39,877 bases of DNA from Deltaproteobacteria bacterium (GTDB taxonomy: Bacteria; Desulfobacterota; Binatia; DP-6). Both the position numbers and the translations under genes were made by a program. The stretch's first letter is position 1; every line of letters begins with the position of its first letter. The notes beneath the pieces were generated by a model, which did no database searches, was not told the DNA's origin, and saw nothing but the letters and a program-made list of their open reading frames with translations. This document shows positions 9,479-22,444 of this stretch, piece after piece. The DNA is taken from the NCBI GenBank assembly GCA_005879585.1, contig VBKG01000303.1, forward strand, positions 1 to 39,877. Direction: 5' to 3'.

Positions 9479-9495
9479 CGAGCGCGGGAGGGAAC

Positions 9496-9753
9496 ATGGC
9501 CCAGCGGAAGGCACGGAAATCGGCGAGCAGCAAGAAGAAGAAGGCGACGAGCCGGCGTGCGGCGCCGAAGCGCAAGGCGGCGCGCCGGCCGGCGCCCAAG
9601 GCGGCACCGGCGGCGAACAAGCGCGTGACGGAGCTCGAGGCCGAGAACCGCAGACTGCGCGACGAGGTCAGCCGCCTGCGGGCGGAGCTCGGCGATCGGC
9701 CGGCGGCCGAGGAGAGCATGCCGCCCGACGAGATCCCGCCGCCCGAGTTTTAG
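9496..9753 (+). CDS. Small basic protein with leucine-zipper-like coiled coil
   Basis: An 85-residue protein with three parts. Residues 1-45 are Lys/Arg/Ala-rich (KKKKATSRRAAPKRK, then repeated KAA/PAPKA), like histone-H1-type nucleic-acid-binding tails. Residues ~45-65 are a short heptad coiled coil (VTELEAENRRLRDEVSRL). The end is an acidic, Pro-rich tail (MPPDEIPPPEF). A strong GGAGG stands before the ATG. Following a cold-shock gene by 17 bases, it may be a nucleic-acid-binding partner, dimerising through the coiled coil; that is inference. I know no named family for it. It ends in a convergent arrangement with uvrA. Confidence 0.75.
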   Translation: MAQRKARKSASSKKKKATSRRAAPKRKAARRPAPKAAPAANKRVTELEAENRRLRDEVSRLRAELGDRPAAEESMPPDEIPPPEF

Positions 9754-9763
9754 ACGGCCGCGC

Positions 9764-15319
<5,556 letters not shown>

Positions 15320-15405
15320 GTGGACGTCGCCGCGCACGGCGTGCGCGGTTTGGGAGACTGTCGAACCCGCGAGTATACCGGGCTTGGACGGTCGCGAAAG
15401 GCCGC

Positions 15406-16584
15406 TCACCGAGCCGGCGCGACGACGACCGTGAGGCCCGACGGCGCGAGGCGGCCGGGGGCGCTCGGCGCGGCGCCATAGCCGATCATCTGGCCGTCGG
15501 CGACCACGGCGCCCGGTCCGACGAGCGCACGGCGGACGAGGGCGCCGCGGCCGATGCGACAGCCCTCGAGCAGCACGCTGTCCTCGACCTCCGCGCCGCT
15601 CTCCACGAGGACCGCGTGGCCGAGGACGGAGCTAACGACCACGCCGCCGCAGATCATGGAGCCTTCGCACACGAGGGAGTTGAGCGCCTGGCCCGCGCGT
15701 CCGGCGGGATCCGCGACCACCTTGGCGGGTGCGAGGCCGGTGGCGCGAGCGCGCACCGGCCATGCCGGATTGTAGAGGTCGAGCCGGGGCCGCGGCGTGC
15801 AGAGGTTCATCTGCGCGTCGTAGTACGCCTCGAGGCTGAACGGCTCGTGCCAGTAGGCCCCGTGCGACGCGCCGGGAACGGGTCCGTCGAGGACGTCGTG
15901 CGCCACCACGCGGAACCGCTCCGCGAGCGTCGTGACGAAGCCCGCGTCGTCGGGCGGCGCGTCGGCGGCGAGCGTGGCGAGCACGGCCGGAAGCGCGGCG
16001 GCGCGGACGATGAAGTCGCCCCCCCAGGCGACGTCGAGGTCCGTGTGCGCCGACGCCGCGCCAGCGGGGCGCGCAGCCCCGAGGACCCGACGACGCGGGC
16101 CGAGGCGCAGGATGGTACGATCCGAGCCGTCGATGGCGGCGCCGGGGACCGCGACGAGCGTCACATCCGCACGGAGCGCGCGGTGTGCCACGGCAAGCGG
16201 CCGGAGGTCGACCTGCAGGATGTGGTCGGCGCCGAGTACCACGACCGCGTCCCGCTCGCCCGCGGCGACGAGGTCCCAACAGGTACGGAGCGCGTCGATC
16301 CTGCGCTGACCCGGCGACGCGGCGACCGAGAGCGAGCGCACGACGTGCGGCGGGCGCGCGCCGCTGCTGCGCCAGGCCACGTGGGCGGACACGGTCGTGT
16401 CCGTTTCCGGCGCCACGACGTACGTGTCGTGGATCCCCGAGTTGCCGAGGGTGGCGAGCGCGAAATCGATGAAGCGGTATTTCCCTGCGAACGGCGTGAG
16501 CGCCGCCTCGCCCGGCGAGACGAGAGGATCGAGGCTGGCGCCGCCGCCCCCCGCCACCACCACTCCCAACAGCCGTCCGGCCAT
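15406..16584 (-). CDS. GlgC-like (ADP-glucose pyrophosphorylase family) protein, probably non-catalytic
   Basis: A 392-residue protein with the two-domain plan of ADP-glucose pyrophosphorylase: an N-terminal nucleotidyltransferase fold and a C-terminal left-handed beta helix ([20 protein letters not shown], then [18 protein letters not shown]). Clear family marks are AGGGG at 11-15, [18 protein letters not shown] at 34-51, GADHILQVD, and [18 protein letters not shown]. Key catalytic positions differ. The Arg of GxGxRL is Ser17, the Lys of RAKPAV is Ala27, the EKP motif is missing, and WxDVG is WHEPF. This resembles regulatory partners such as GlgD or the plant large subunit. A GGAGGGAGG precedes the ATG at 16584. 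It lies 20 bases after the DnaA-like gene, so the two are probably co-transcribed. A role modulating glycogen synthesis is inference. Confidence 0.78.
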   Translation of the reverse strand: MAGRLLGVVVAGGGGASLDPLVSPGEAALTPFAGKYRFIDFALATLGNSGIHDTYVVAPETDTTVSAHVAWRSSGARPPHVVRSLSVAASPGQRRIDALRTCWDLVAAGERDAVVVLGADHILQVDLRPLAVAHRALRADVTLVAVPGAAIDGSDRTILRLGPRRRVLGAARPAGAASAHTDLDVAWGGDFIVRAAALPAVLATLAADAPPDDAGFVTTLAERFRVVAHDVLDGPVPGASHGAYWHEPFSLEAYYDAQMNLCTPRPRLDLYNPAWPVRARATGLAPAKVVADPAGRAGQALNSLVCEGSMICGGVVVSSVLGHAVLVESGAEVEDSVLLEGCRIGRGALVRRALVGPGAVVADGQMIGYGAAPSAPGRLAPSGLTVVVAPAR

Positions 16585-16604
16585 CGGACCTCCCTCCCAG
16601 CCCG

Positions 16605-17873
16605 TCAGGGCGTGTCGTCGACGAGTCGGCGCTCGATCTCTGCGACGAGCGCCCTGAGCTCCCGGTCCATCTCGATCTTCTTTCCGACCGCGCGGCACGC
16701 ATTGCGCACGGTCGTGTAGTTGCAACCGAACTCGCGGGCGAGCTGCGCGGCGGATTGCCGGCAGAGCTTCAACGCGAGGTACATCGCGACGTGGCGCGGC
16801 AGGACGACGATCGCACGGCGGCTGTTGCCGCGCAGCCCACGCGGCGGGAGGCGGAACGCTCGCGCCGTCACCGCGATGATGCGCTCGACGGTGGGCGGCA
16901 CGTCGGGTGTCCGCCGCAACGGCGGCAGCACTTCGAGGGCCAGCGCCGCGTCGATGTCACGGCCGCGCAGGCGCGCGTGGGCGAGCAGGCTGCGCAGCGC
17001 GCCCTCGAGCCGGCGCACGTTCCCCGAAACGGTCGCCGCCAGCCGCGTGGCGAGTCCTGCTTCGAGCGCAAGCCCGAGGGCGCGCGCCTTGGAATGCACC
17101 AGGCGCAGGCAGAGGCTCGGCTCCGGCGGCGCGATGCCCGCGATCACGCCGCTCACGAACTCGTCGCGAACTCGCGCGGCCAGTCCCGCGACGTCCCCCG
17201 GTGCCCGATCGGACGTGAGCGCCAGGATGCGGCCCTCCTTCGCCCAGGCGACGAGGCCGTCCATCAGGTGCTCCTGCATCCGCTCCTGACCGGCGAGCGA
17301 GTGGACGTCGTCGAGCAGGAGGGCACCGAGCACGCGCAGCTCGCGCCAGAAGACCACGTGTCGGTCGTTGCAGATGGCGCCGACGAGGCCTTCGATGAAG
17401 CGCGCCGCCGGCAGGCAGGCGACGGCCAGTCGGCGCGCGTCGAGCTCGTGCGCGATGGCATGCAGGAGATGCGTCTTGCCGACGCCGCCCGGGCCATGGA
17501 GGAAGAGTGGCGCCGTGGTGTGCCGCGCGGCGACGGCGCGCGCCGCGGCGAAGGCCCGCTCGTTGCTGTCGCCGACCACGAACGTCTGAAACGTATGATC
17601 GGGAAGCGGCGGCGTGGTGCGGATCGGCAGCGGCGCGGGCACCGCCGGGAGATCGACACGAACCGTGCATCGCCGCCCGGCGACCGCGGCAACGGCTTGG
17701 GCAATGACATCCGCGAAGTGCCGCCCCACCAGCTCGCGGGTCAACCGGTCGGGCGCCTCGAGCATGACGTCGTCGTCCACCCACGTACAGCGCAGCGGTG
17801 CGATCCACGCGGCATAGTTCTGCTCGCCGATTCGGGTGCGCAGGCTCTCGCAGGCCTGCGCCCACATCGTCAT
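16605..17873 (-). CDS. Divergent DnaA-like AAA+ ATPase
   Basis: A 422-residue protein with the domain order of the replication initiator DnaA. The N-terminal domain I is at 1-75 (MTMWAQACESLRTRIGEQNY). A short linker follows, then the AAA+ domain (FQTFVVGDSNERAFAAARAV; Walker A GPGGVGKTH at 127-135; Walker B LLLDDVHSLAG at 185-195; sensor 1 TSDR at 220; sensor 2 NVRRLEGAL near 285) and a C-terminal helix-turn-helix domain (RHVAMYLALKL). Two hallmarks are changed. The arginine finger (E. coli Arg285, LKSRF) is Glu238 (VRDEF), and the box-recognition motif GGRDHTTV reads GCNYTTV. Oligomerisation on ATP and box specificity are therefore probably altered. I chose ATG 17873 because domain I starts there; the frame stays open upstream. 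It may be a paralogue rather than the main initiator. Confidence 0.82.
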   Translation of the reverse strand: MTMWAQACESLRTRIGEQNYAAWIAPLRCTWVDDDVMLEAPDRLTRELVGRHFADVIAQAVAAVAGRRCTVRVDLPAVPAPLPIRTTPPLPDHTFQTFVVGDSNERAFAAARAVAARHTTAPLFLHGPGGVGKTHLLHAIAHELDARRLAVACLPAARFIEGLVGAICNDRHVVFWRELRVLGALLLDDVHSLAGQERMQEHLMDGLVAWAKEGRILALTSDRAPGDVAGLAARVRDEFVSGVIAGIAPPEPSLCLRLVHSKARALGLALEAGLATRLAATVSGNVRRLEGALRSLLAHARLRGRDIDAALALEVLPPLRRTPDVPPTVERIIAVTARAFRLPPRGLRGNSRRAIVVLPRHVAMYLALKLCRQSAAQLAREFGCNYTTVRNACRAVGKKIEMDRELRALVAEIERRLVDDTP

Positions 17874-18145
17874 GGCGTCCGCCGGCCCCGGCGCACTCCT
17901 CATCGGCGGCGACGTCCACAGCTGTGGAAAAGGCGCGCATCGCTTCGGGAACACGTCGCTTTCAGCTTCGAGCTGGCGACGCCACTGCGCGATCGTGCCG
18001 TCGGATACACCCCGGCGGCGCCACCAATCCTTGCAAACATGTCGTTCATCGAAGGAGATCCGGCTGCGCCGGGACGTTTCGCGGAGCTCGGTCGGCCCGG
18101 GGCGGGACGACCGCCCGCGACCTTTAATCCAACCGCAATGGAATG
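17874..18145. other. Upstream region of the DnaA-like gene
   Basis: Counting the terminator described separately, about 315 bases separate the DnaA-like gene from the membrane-protein gene upstream. The DnaA-like frame remains open here and would encode a stretch with RGVSDGTIAQWRRQLEAE, but there is no credible start before 17903, so I treat it as leader or promoter DNA. It holds the DnaA-box-like palindrome. I see no confident -10/-35 pair. Confidence 0.5.
17914..17931 (-). promoter_or_regulatory. Palindromic DnaA-box-like site
   Basis: A 14-base perfect palindrome (TCCACAGCTGTGGA) lies about 40 bases upstream of the DnaA-like start. Read on the minus strand it gives TTTTCCACA, close to the DnaA-box consensus TTATNCACA. 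dnaA genes are often autoregulated by such boxes, so control by DnaA is plausible. Binding itself cannot be shown from sequence. Confidence 0.5.
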
Positions 18146-18185
18146 ACAAGAAGAAAAACACGGGACGCGACCGATCGGTCGCGTC
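18146..18185 (-). terminator. Intrinsic terminator of the GH57/DUF4912 operon
   Basis: A 22-base perfect palindrome at 18164-18185 (GACGCGACCGA and its complement) begins three bases after the stop codon of the 181-residue membrane protein on the minus strand. It is followed within six bases by TTTTTCTTCTT. A GC-rich stem plus a T-run is the classic Rho-independent terminator. It separates the upstream minus-strand operon from the DnaA-like gene. Confidence 0.85.
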
Positions 18186-18188
18186 GAC

Positions 18189-18734
18189 TCACTGGTACGC
18201 GACTTTGCGGCCGGAGAGCAGCTGGAGGTCGGCGACGAGCTCGCGAACGGCCGCGCGGCTGGCGCGCGCGTTCCGATGCAGCTCGCGCTCGAGCTGGAGG
18301 CGCCGCGCGTCGCGCAGCGGCCGGGTCTGTAGCTGCAGGTACGCGCGCTGCATCTCGCGCCGTCGTTCGAGCAGGCGGTCGACCTTGGCGAGCGCGAGGA
18401 GTCGCACGCCGTGCTGCGGGAGCTCGTCCGCGACCGTCAGCAAGCGTGAGAGGAGCGCGGTGTGGTGACGAGCGATGAGTTCCGGCAGCCGCGGATCGGC
18501 ACGCACCGTGATCAGGCAGAAGGCCGCCTCGAGCTCGTTCAGCGCGGCCGGCAGGTGCTCCGTCTTCAGACGGGCTTCCGCGCGCGCGGCGCGCGCGAGG
18601 CAGCGCCGGAAGCGCGCGCGCTCGAATCCTCCCATGGCTGGTGCGACGAGCGGTCGGGCAAGCAGCGCAATCAGGCCGACGACCAGCGCGACGGCCACGG
18701 GCAGCAGCACGAGCGCGACGAGGAGGGTGGACAT
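18189..18734 (-). CDS. Single-pass membrane protein, unknown
   Basis: A 181-residue protein I do not recognise. Residues 2-30 form a long hydrophobic segment (LLVALVLLPVAVALVVGLIA) that anchors it in the inner membrane. The rest is soluble and strongly helical, rich in Arg, Leu and Ala (RRCLARAARAEARLKTEHLP, then ERRREMQRAYLQLQ), suggesting a helical bundle or coiled coil facing the cytoplasm. The ATG at 18734 puts the membrane segment at the N-terminus; a TTG at 18758 is possible. It lies downstream of the GH57 branching enzyme on the same strand (66 bases) and ends at a strong terminator, so it is probably the last gene of that operon. No link to glucan metabolism can be read from the protein itself. 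Confidence 0.72.
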   Translation of the reverse strand: MSTLLVALVLLPVAVALVVGLIALLARPLVAPAMGGFERARFRRCLARAARAEARLKTEHLPAALNELEAAFCLITVRADPRLPELIARHHTALLSRLLTVADELPQHGVRLLALAKVDRLLERRREMQRAYLQLQTRPLRDARRLQLERELHRNARASRAAVRELVADLQLLSGRKVAYQ

Positions 18735-18800
18735 CGAGCGGGGTCGACTGTAGGGCAAGGCCGCGAGCGAGACAAGCCAGGTTCGCTCGAACGGACCGTC

Positions 18801-20378
18801 TCAGAGCAGAACGCGGTAGTCGAGCGCCGGGAAGAGGTTGTCGGTGTCCTCGAGCGCGGCGAGCCGCAGCTCGTCGATGGACCCTTGCTCCACCTCCGCG
18901 CACAGCCGCTGACAGCGCAGCAGATGATCCTTGGTGCGCCGCACCGCGTACTCCACTGTGGTGTCGCGCGACATCATGAACGCCCAGTCGCTCGCCTGCG
19001 CCAGGAGCAGCTCGCGCAGCGCCTGCGTGAGGACGCGTCGTGTCCGTTCGTCGGCGCTCGGATAGCGCCGGCAGAGCGCGTGCAGCCGGTCGGCGGCGGC
19101 GTGCAGATGACGGTAGATCCAATCGTTCGAGCCGGAGAGCCAGACCTCGTTGTACCCCTTCCATCCCCACGTCGAGGTCGCGGGCGTCGCGCGCTGGATC
19201 GTCGGGTGGCGGGCGAGGTCGTCGCCCGGCGTCACCGCCTCGAGATCGGGCGTCTCGGCGAGCCTCCGGAACACCATCTCGAGCCACCACGGTCCTTCGA
19301 ACCACCAGTGGCCGAAGAGCTCCGCGTCGTAGGGGCAGACCACGATGGGCGGACGCTCCATCTGGCGCGCGAGCCACGCGACCTGCCCGAGGCGCGTCTC
19401 GACGAAGTGGTCGGCATGCTCCTGCACGCGGCTCCGGGCGCGCTCCGGGTCGTAGGGCTCCTTCTGGTCGGTCTTGCCGGTGATGCGATGGTATTTGAGA
19501 CCCGTGTGGATGCGCTGGCCCGTGGGCGGGAGGTACGGGCGGACGTAGTCGTAGTCGAGGTCGAAGCCGATATCGCGATAGAAGTCGCGGTACCAGAAAT
19601 CGCCGGGGTATCCTTCGTCGGCGCTCCACACCTGCTTGGAGCTGTCGGGATCGCGGCCGAAGGCCGCCACGCCGGATTCGCACGCGATCGGTGCGTAGAC
19701 GCCGTAGACCGGCCGCGGCGTCGCGTGGGCGATGCCGTGCGTGTCGACGAAGAAGTACCGGAAGCCCGCCCGTGCGAGATCGGCGTCGAGCCCCGGTTCG
19801 TAGGCGCATTCGGGAAGCCAGAACCCCTCGGCGGAGCGCCCGAAGAACCGGCGATACTCCGCGGCCGCGACCTCCACCTGCGCCCGCACGACGGCGGGGT
19901 TCACCGACAGCAGCGGCAGAAAGCCGTGCGTCGCCCCGCACGTGATGACGTCGACCAGTCCGCGCTCCTGGTAGGTGCGGAAAGCGGCGACGAGGTCCTG
20001 CTGCCACTCGTCGAGAAAGACGGCGCGCACGCGGTAGAATCGCGCGAGGTAGAACTCGGCGACGCGATGGAAGCGCGCGTCGCCGCGCGTGCGCCGCTCC
20101 TCCTTCTCCGCGAGCTCGACGAGCCGGTCGAGGTGGCGCAGGTAGCGCGCGCGCAACAGCCGGTCGGAGAGCATGCCGAGCAACGGCGGGCTGATCGAGA
20201 TGGTCAGGCGGCAGGGGACGTGGTCGCGGTCGAGCGCCTCGAGGACTTCGAGCAACGGAACGTACGTCTCCGTGACGGCTTCGTAGAACCAGCGCTCCTC
20301 GAGGAAGTCCTCGTGCTCCGGGTGGCGCACGAAGGGGAGGTGCGCGTGCAGGACGAAGGCGAGGCTTCCGCGCGCCAT
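18801..20378 (-). CDS. GH57 1,4-alpha-glucan branching enzyme
   Basis: A 525-residue glycoside hydrolase family 57 protein with a C-terminal DUF1957-type helical domain, the layout of bacterial and archaeal GH57 branching enzymes. These make alpha-1,6 branches in glycogen, in the cytoplasm. The family start FVLHAHLPFVRHPE is at residues 8-21. The nucleophile Glu lies in GFWLPECAYEPG near residue 187 and the acid Asp in CPYDAELFGHWWFEG near 349, matching the positions in characterised enzymes. Also seen: GATHGFLPLL, STWGWKGYNEVWL and the aromatic-rich SDWAFMMSRDT. It follows the DUF4912 gene by 21 bases. Amylopullulanase-type activity is the main alternative, but length and domains favour branching. 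A catalytic GlgA is not in the window. Confidence 0.92.
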   Translation of the reverse strand: MARGSLAFVLHAHLPFVRHPEHEDFLEERWFYEAVTETYVPLLEVLEALDRDHVPCRLTISISPPLLGMLSDRLLRARYLRHLDRLVELAEKEERRTRGDARFHRVAEFYLARFYRVRAVFLDEWQQDLVAAFRTYQERGLVDVITCGATHGFLPLLSVNPAVVRAQVEVAAAEYRRFFGRSAEGFWLPECAYEPGLDADLARAGFRYFFVDTHGIAHATPRPVYGVYAPIACESGVAAFGRDPDSSKQVWSADEGYPGDFWYRDFYRDIGFDLDYDYVRPYLPPTGQRIHTGLKYHRITGKTDQKEPYDPERARSRVQEHADHFVETRLGQVAWLARQMERPPIVVCPYDAELFGHWWFEGPWWLEMVFRRLAETPDLEAVTPGDDLARHPTIQRATPATSTWGWKGYNEVWLSGSNDWIYRHLHAAADRLHALCRRYPSADERTRRVLTQALRELLLAQASDWAFMMSRDTTVEYAVRRTKDHLLRCQRLCAEVEQGSIDELRLAALEDTDNLFPALDYRVLL

Positions 20379-20399
20379 ACCGATGCGACGCGGCCCGGC

Positions 20400-21215
20400 T
20401 CAGCGGACCGGCGGCCGCGGCGCGTAGAGGTCGCTGGAGCCCGCCAACGGCGCCGGGGAGCGGCCGTCGCGTCCGGCATCGGGGTGCCCGGCGTCCTCCC
20501 AGCTTTGGCCCCCCGCCACGGGGAGGCCGTGCGCCGGCAGGGTGACCCAGCGAACGGTGGTGTCGGGCGATGGCTGCGGTCGCGACGTCGTCACCGTGTT
20601 CGAGCGCAGGATCGAGACGAACCGTCCTGCCGGTGTCCGGACGCCCAGCTCCACGCAGTACGCCGCCGCCGGCTTCCACACGTTGATGTACCACCTCTCC
20701 GTTCCGGGCGTCGGCTCGATGTCGAACGAAGACCAGGCGTTGGCGCCGGTGAAGTCAATGAACGTGACGTCGTGGACGCGTAGGACCTCGACTGCGCCCT
20801 CGGCCTCCTCCCCGAGGCTCCGCAGCGCGTGGATCCGACTCGTCGGCGTCAGCTCCCAGTACGCGAAGAGCCACCACGGGTCGCGCGCGAGCAGGACGAG
20901 CCGGTCATGACCGTAGCCGCGCGGCAGGTCGCCGGGCTCGCGGTCGACCAGCCCGACCGGAGCCGTGCTCTGCGCCGCGGGTGCAGCGGGGCGCTCGCCG
21001 GCGAGGTAGTACTTGGCCTCCCGGGCCTGCTCCTCGGGCCGCGGCGCGGGTGGGGTGGCGGCACGAGCGGCGGGATGAGGACGACGCGGGGAGGCGAGAC
21101 CGAAGACGCGCACGACCGGCTCCGCCTGCGCCCGGATCCGCATCGCCAGGCTGCACGCGGAGCCGAACCACTCGCCGACGAGGCTCCAACCGACCCCCAC
21201 TGCCCTGGAGATCAT
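20400..21215 (-). CDS. DUF4912 domain protein
   Basis: A 271-residue protein carrying a DUF4912 domain: LPRGYGHDRLVLLARDPWWL then FAYWELTP, followed by a beta-rich section (VEVLRVHDVTFIDFTGANAW, WYINVWKPAAAYCVELGVR, RFVSILRSNTV). This domain resembles a carbohydrate-binding beta sandwich and commonly sits next to GH57 glucan-branching enzymes, as here (21 bases apart). The N-terminal ~85 residues (SRAVGVGWSLVGEWFGSACS) and the C-terminal Pro/Gly-rich tail look disordered or linker-like. ATG 21215 was chosen because the Arg-rich extension to 21305 is unlike a protein start; no good ribosome-binding site is seen for either. A role in binding or presenting glucan to the branching enzyme is inference from context. 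Confidence 0.8.
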   Translation of the reverse strand: MISRAVGVGWSLVGEWFGSACSLAMRIRAQAEPVVRVFGLASPRRPHPAARAATPPAPRPEEQAREAKYYLAGERPAAPAAQSTAPVGLVDREPGDLPRGYGHDRLVLLARDPWWLFAYWELTPTSRIHALRSLGEEAEGAVEVLRVHDVTFIDFTGANAWSSFDIEPTPGTERWYINVWKPAAAYCVELGVRTPAGRFVSILRSNTVTTSRPQPSPDTTVRWVTLPAHGLPVAGGQSWEDAGHPDAGRDGRSPAPLAGSSDLYAPRPPVR

Positions 21216-21320
21216 CGCGATCGGAGATGCTATCGCGGAAGATGCATTGCGGCAATCAGCGCGCGCCGCGGGACGAGCGCTTGCAAAACGCCGCAGCGCC
21301 ATCAAAGGTGAGATCCCGTC

Positions 21321-21533
21321 GTGAGCCGAGGCGCACCGAAGGCACTCGTCCTGATGCGTATCCCGCGCGGCGCGCCCGCACCCGCCGACGAGTCGATCCG
21401 CGCGGCGATCCAGGCCGACCGCCGCCGGCTGGGCCTCGGGCCGGCGAACGGCGACCAGTACCGGCTGGCGGGCCCGTACCGCATCGAGGTCGGTGGCAAG
21501 GCGCTCGACGAGTACGTCGCCTGGGAAGTCTAG
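21321..21533 (+). CDS. Small hypothetical protein (70 aa) ending in a repeat
   Basis: A 70-residue frame with GTG start and G/C-rich third codon positions like real genes here. I do not recognise a family. The middle (ADESIRAAIQADRRRLGLGP) looks helical and the end (YRIEVGGKALDEYVAWEV) beta-like. An AGGTGAG lies about 11 bases before the GTG. The TAG stop is the first part of the intergenic repeat that follows, so the insertion of that repeat may have set the present C-terminus. It is divergent from the DUF4912 gene. Function unknown. Confidence 0.55.
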   Translation: MSRGAPKALVLMRIPRGAPAPADESIRAAIQADRRRLGLGPANGDQYRLAGPYRIEVGGKALDEYVAWEV

Positions 21534-21649
21534 GAGGCCGACCCGAGATACATCTCGGGTCGGGACCGGACGCGAGAGTGGAACGCTCGGTGACCCGCGC
21601 GCGCCGCATGTCGCGGCCGGCGAAAGCCGGCGCGACAGACGAGGTACGC
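21530..21649 (+). repeat. Structured intergenic repeat, copy A
   Basis: First of three copies of an element of about 120 nt. Its first 42 bases are identical to those of copy B (25235-25276) and start with CTAGGAGG, supplying the stop codon of the upstream gene. Hairpin 1 (21538-21563) has the stem CCGACCCGAGAT with its exact complement. Hairpin 2 (21609-21637) has stem TGTCGCG, a bulged G, CCGGC, then a GAAA loop. The hairpins are 45 bases apart. A tail GAGGTACGC follows. Confidence 0.85.
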
Positions 21650-21770
21650 CCGCCCCGCCGACGCCTCTGTGCGAGGCCTGTCCAACACGCCGAAGGCTGG
21701 CGGCTTCACCGCTGCGGCGGCATCCGCCTATCGAGCGATGCGCGCCGGGCGCGTACGCTCCTGCGACGCT

Positions 21771-22247
21771 CTAGCGGCTCGGAATCGCGCGAGCATGCGT
21801 GCCGAGCGCGGCCAGCGCGGCATCGGCATCGGGGGCGGCGAGGAGGGCGGCCCGCAGCTCCGGCGACCGCAGCAGCGTGGCGATGTCGGTCAGGATGCGT
21901 AGGTGATCGGCGGTCGCGCTGGGTGGCGACAGCACCAGGGCGACCGTGGCGACGGGGACGGTCGGGACCGGCTCGTAGAGCCCGGCACGCGAGACCGCCA
22001 GCGCGACGACGGCCTGACGAAGTCCGGCGAGCCGCGCATGCGGCACGCCGACGCCGATGTCGAGCAGCGCCGTCGAGGACTCGTCCTCGCGGGTCATGAC
22101 GGCGCGCACGGCGTCGTCACGCACCTCGGCGTCGAGCGTGCCGGCCGAGACCAGGCTGTCGACGAGTCCCGTCACCGTCGCCCCGAACGTGCGCCATGGC
22201 GGCGCGACGTGCACCAGCTCGGGACGGAGACGGGCGAGAAAGCTCAC
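21771..22247 (-). CDS. PTS EIIA-type (fructose/nitrogen class) domain protein
   Basis: A 158-residue stand-alone phosphotransferase EIIA domain. The phosphorylated His is His70 in GVGVPHAR, with the preceding family pattern AVMTREDESSTALLDIG. The C-terminal part, LVLSPPSATADHLRILTDIA followed by LLRSPELRAALL, is also typical. Such isolated domains (EIIA-Ntr-like) usually regulate, through their phosphorylation state, rather than transport sugar. No HPr or EI gene is nearby. I set the start at GTG 22247 (a GTG two codons earlier is possible), because the longer open frame upstream is Arg/Ser-rich non-protein-like sequence. It follows a tiny 35-codon gene by 22 bases. Its partner kinase or target is not visible. 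Confidence 0.85.
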   Translation of the reverse strand: MSFLARLRPELVHVAPPWRTFGATVTGLVDSLVSAGTLDAEVRDDAVRAVMTREDESSTALLDIGVGVPHARLAGLRQAVVALAVSRAGLYEPVPTVPVATVALVLSPPSATADHLRILTDIATLLRSPELRAALLAAPDADAALAALGTHARAIPSR

Positions 22248-22269
22248 AGGCACTCGCAGCCACGCTCGA

Positions 22270-22377
22270 TCAGCGGCGGAAGAGGTCGCGGGCGACGACG
22301 GAGGCGCCGCCGACGAGTCCGCCGACGGTGGCGCCCGCAGGCCCCATGACGAATGCGGGCGTGCGGAGGATCGCCAT
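22270..22377 (-). CDS. Possible 35-aa glycine-zipper membrane peptide
   Basis: A short frame encoding 35 residues: a hydrophobic, glycine-rich core (PAGATVGGLVGGASVV) flanked by Arg residues (ARDLFRR at the end). GxxxG spacing of this kind packs membrane helices. Every codon ends in G or C except a few, like real genes here. It sits 22 bases upstream of the EIIA gene on the same strand. There is no strong ribosome-binding site, and its length makes chance possible. Confidence 0.4.
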   Translation of the reverse strand: MAILRTPAFVMGPAGATVGGLVGGASVVARDLFRR

Positions 22378-22444
22378 GCGTCTCGAATACTGCACGGGCG
22401 GCGCCTTTTCCAGCCGATCGCCTGGCGGTGTAAAACGGGGACCG

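Noticed and set aside
17874-18161. N-terminal extension of the DnaA-like frame containing a helix-turn-helix-like stretch (RGVSDGTIAQWRRQLEAE)
   Set aside because: The only upstream start lies inside the terminator T-run, and DnaA domain I begins cleanly at 17873. I keep it as leader DNA.
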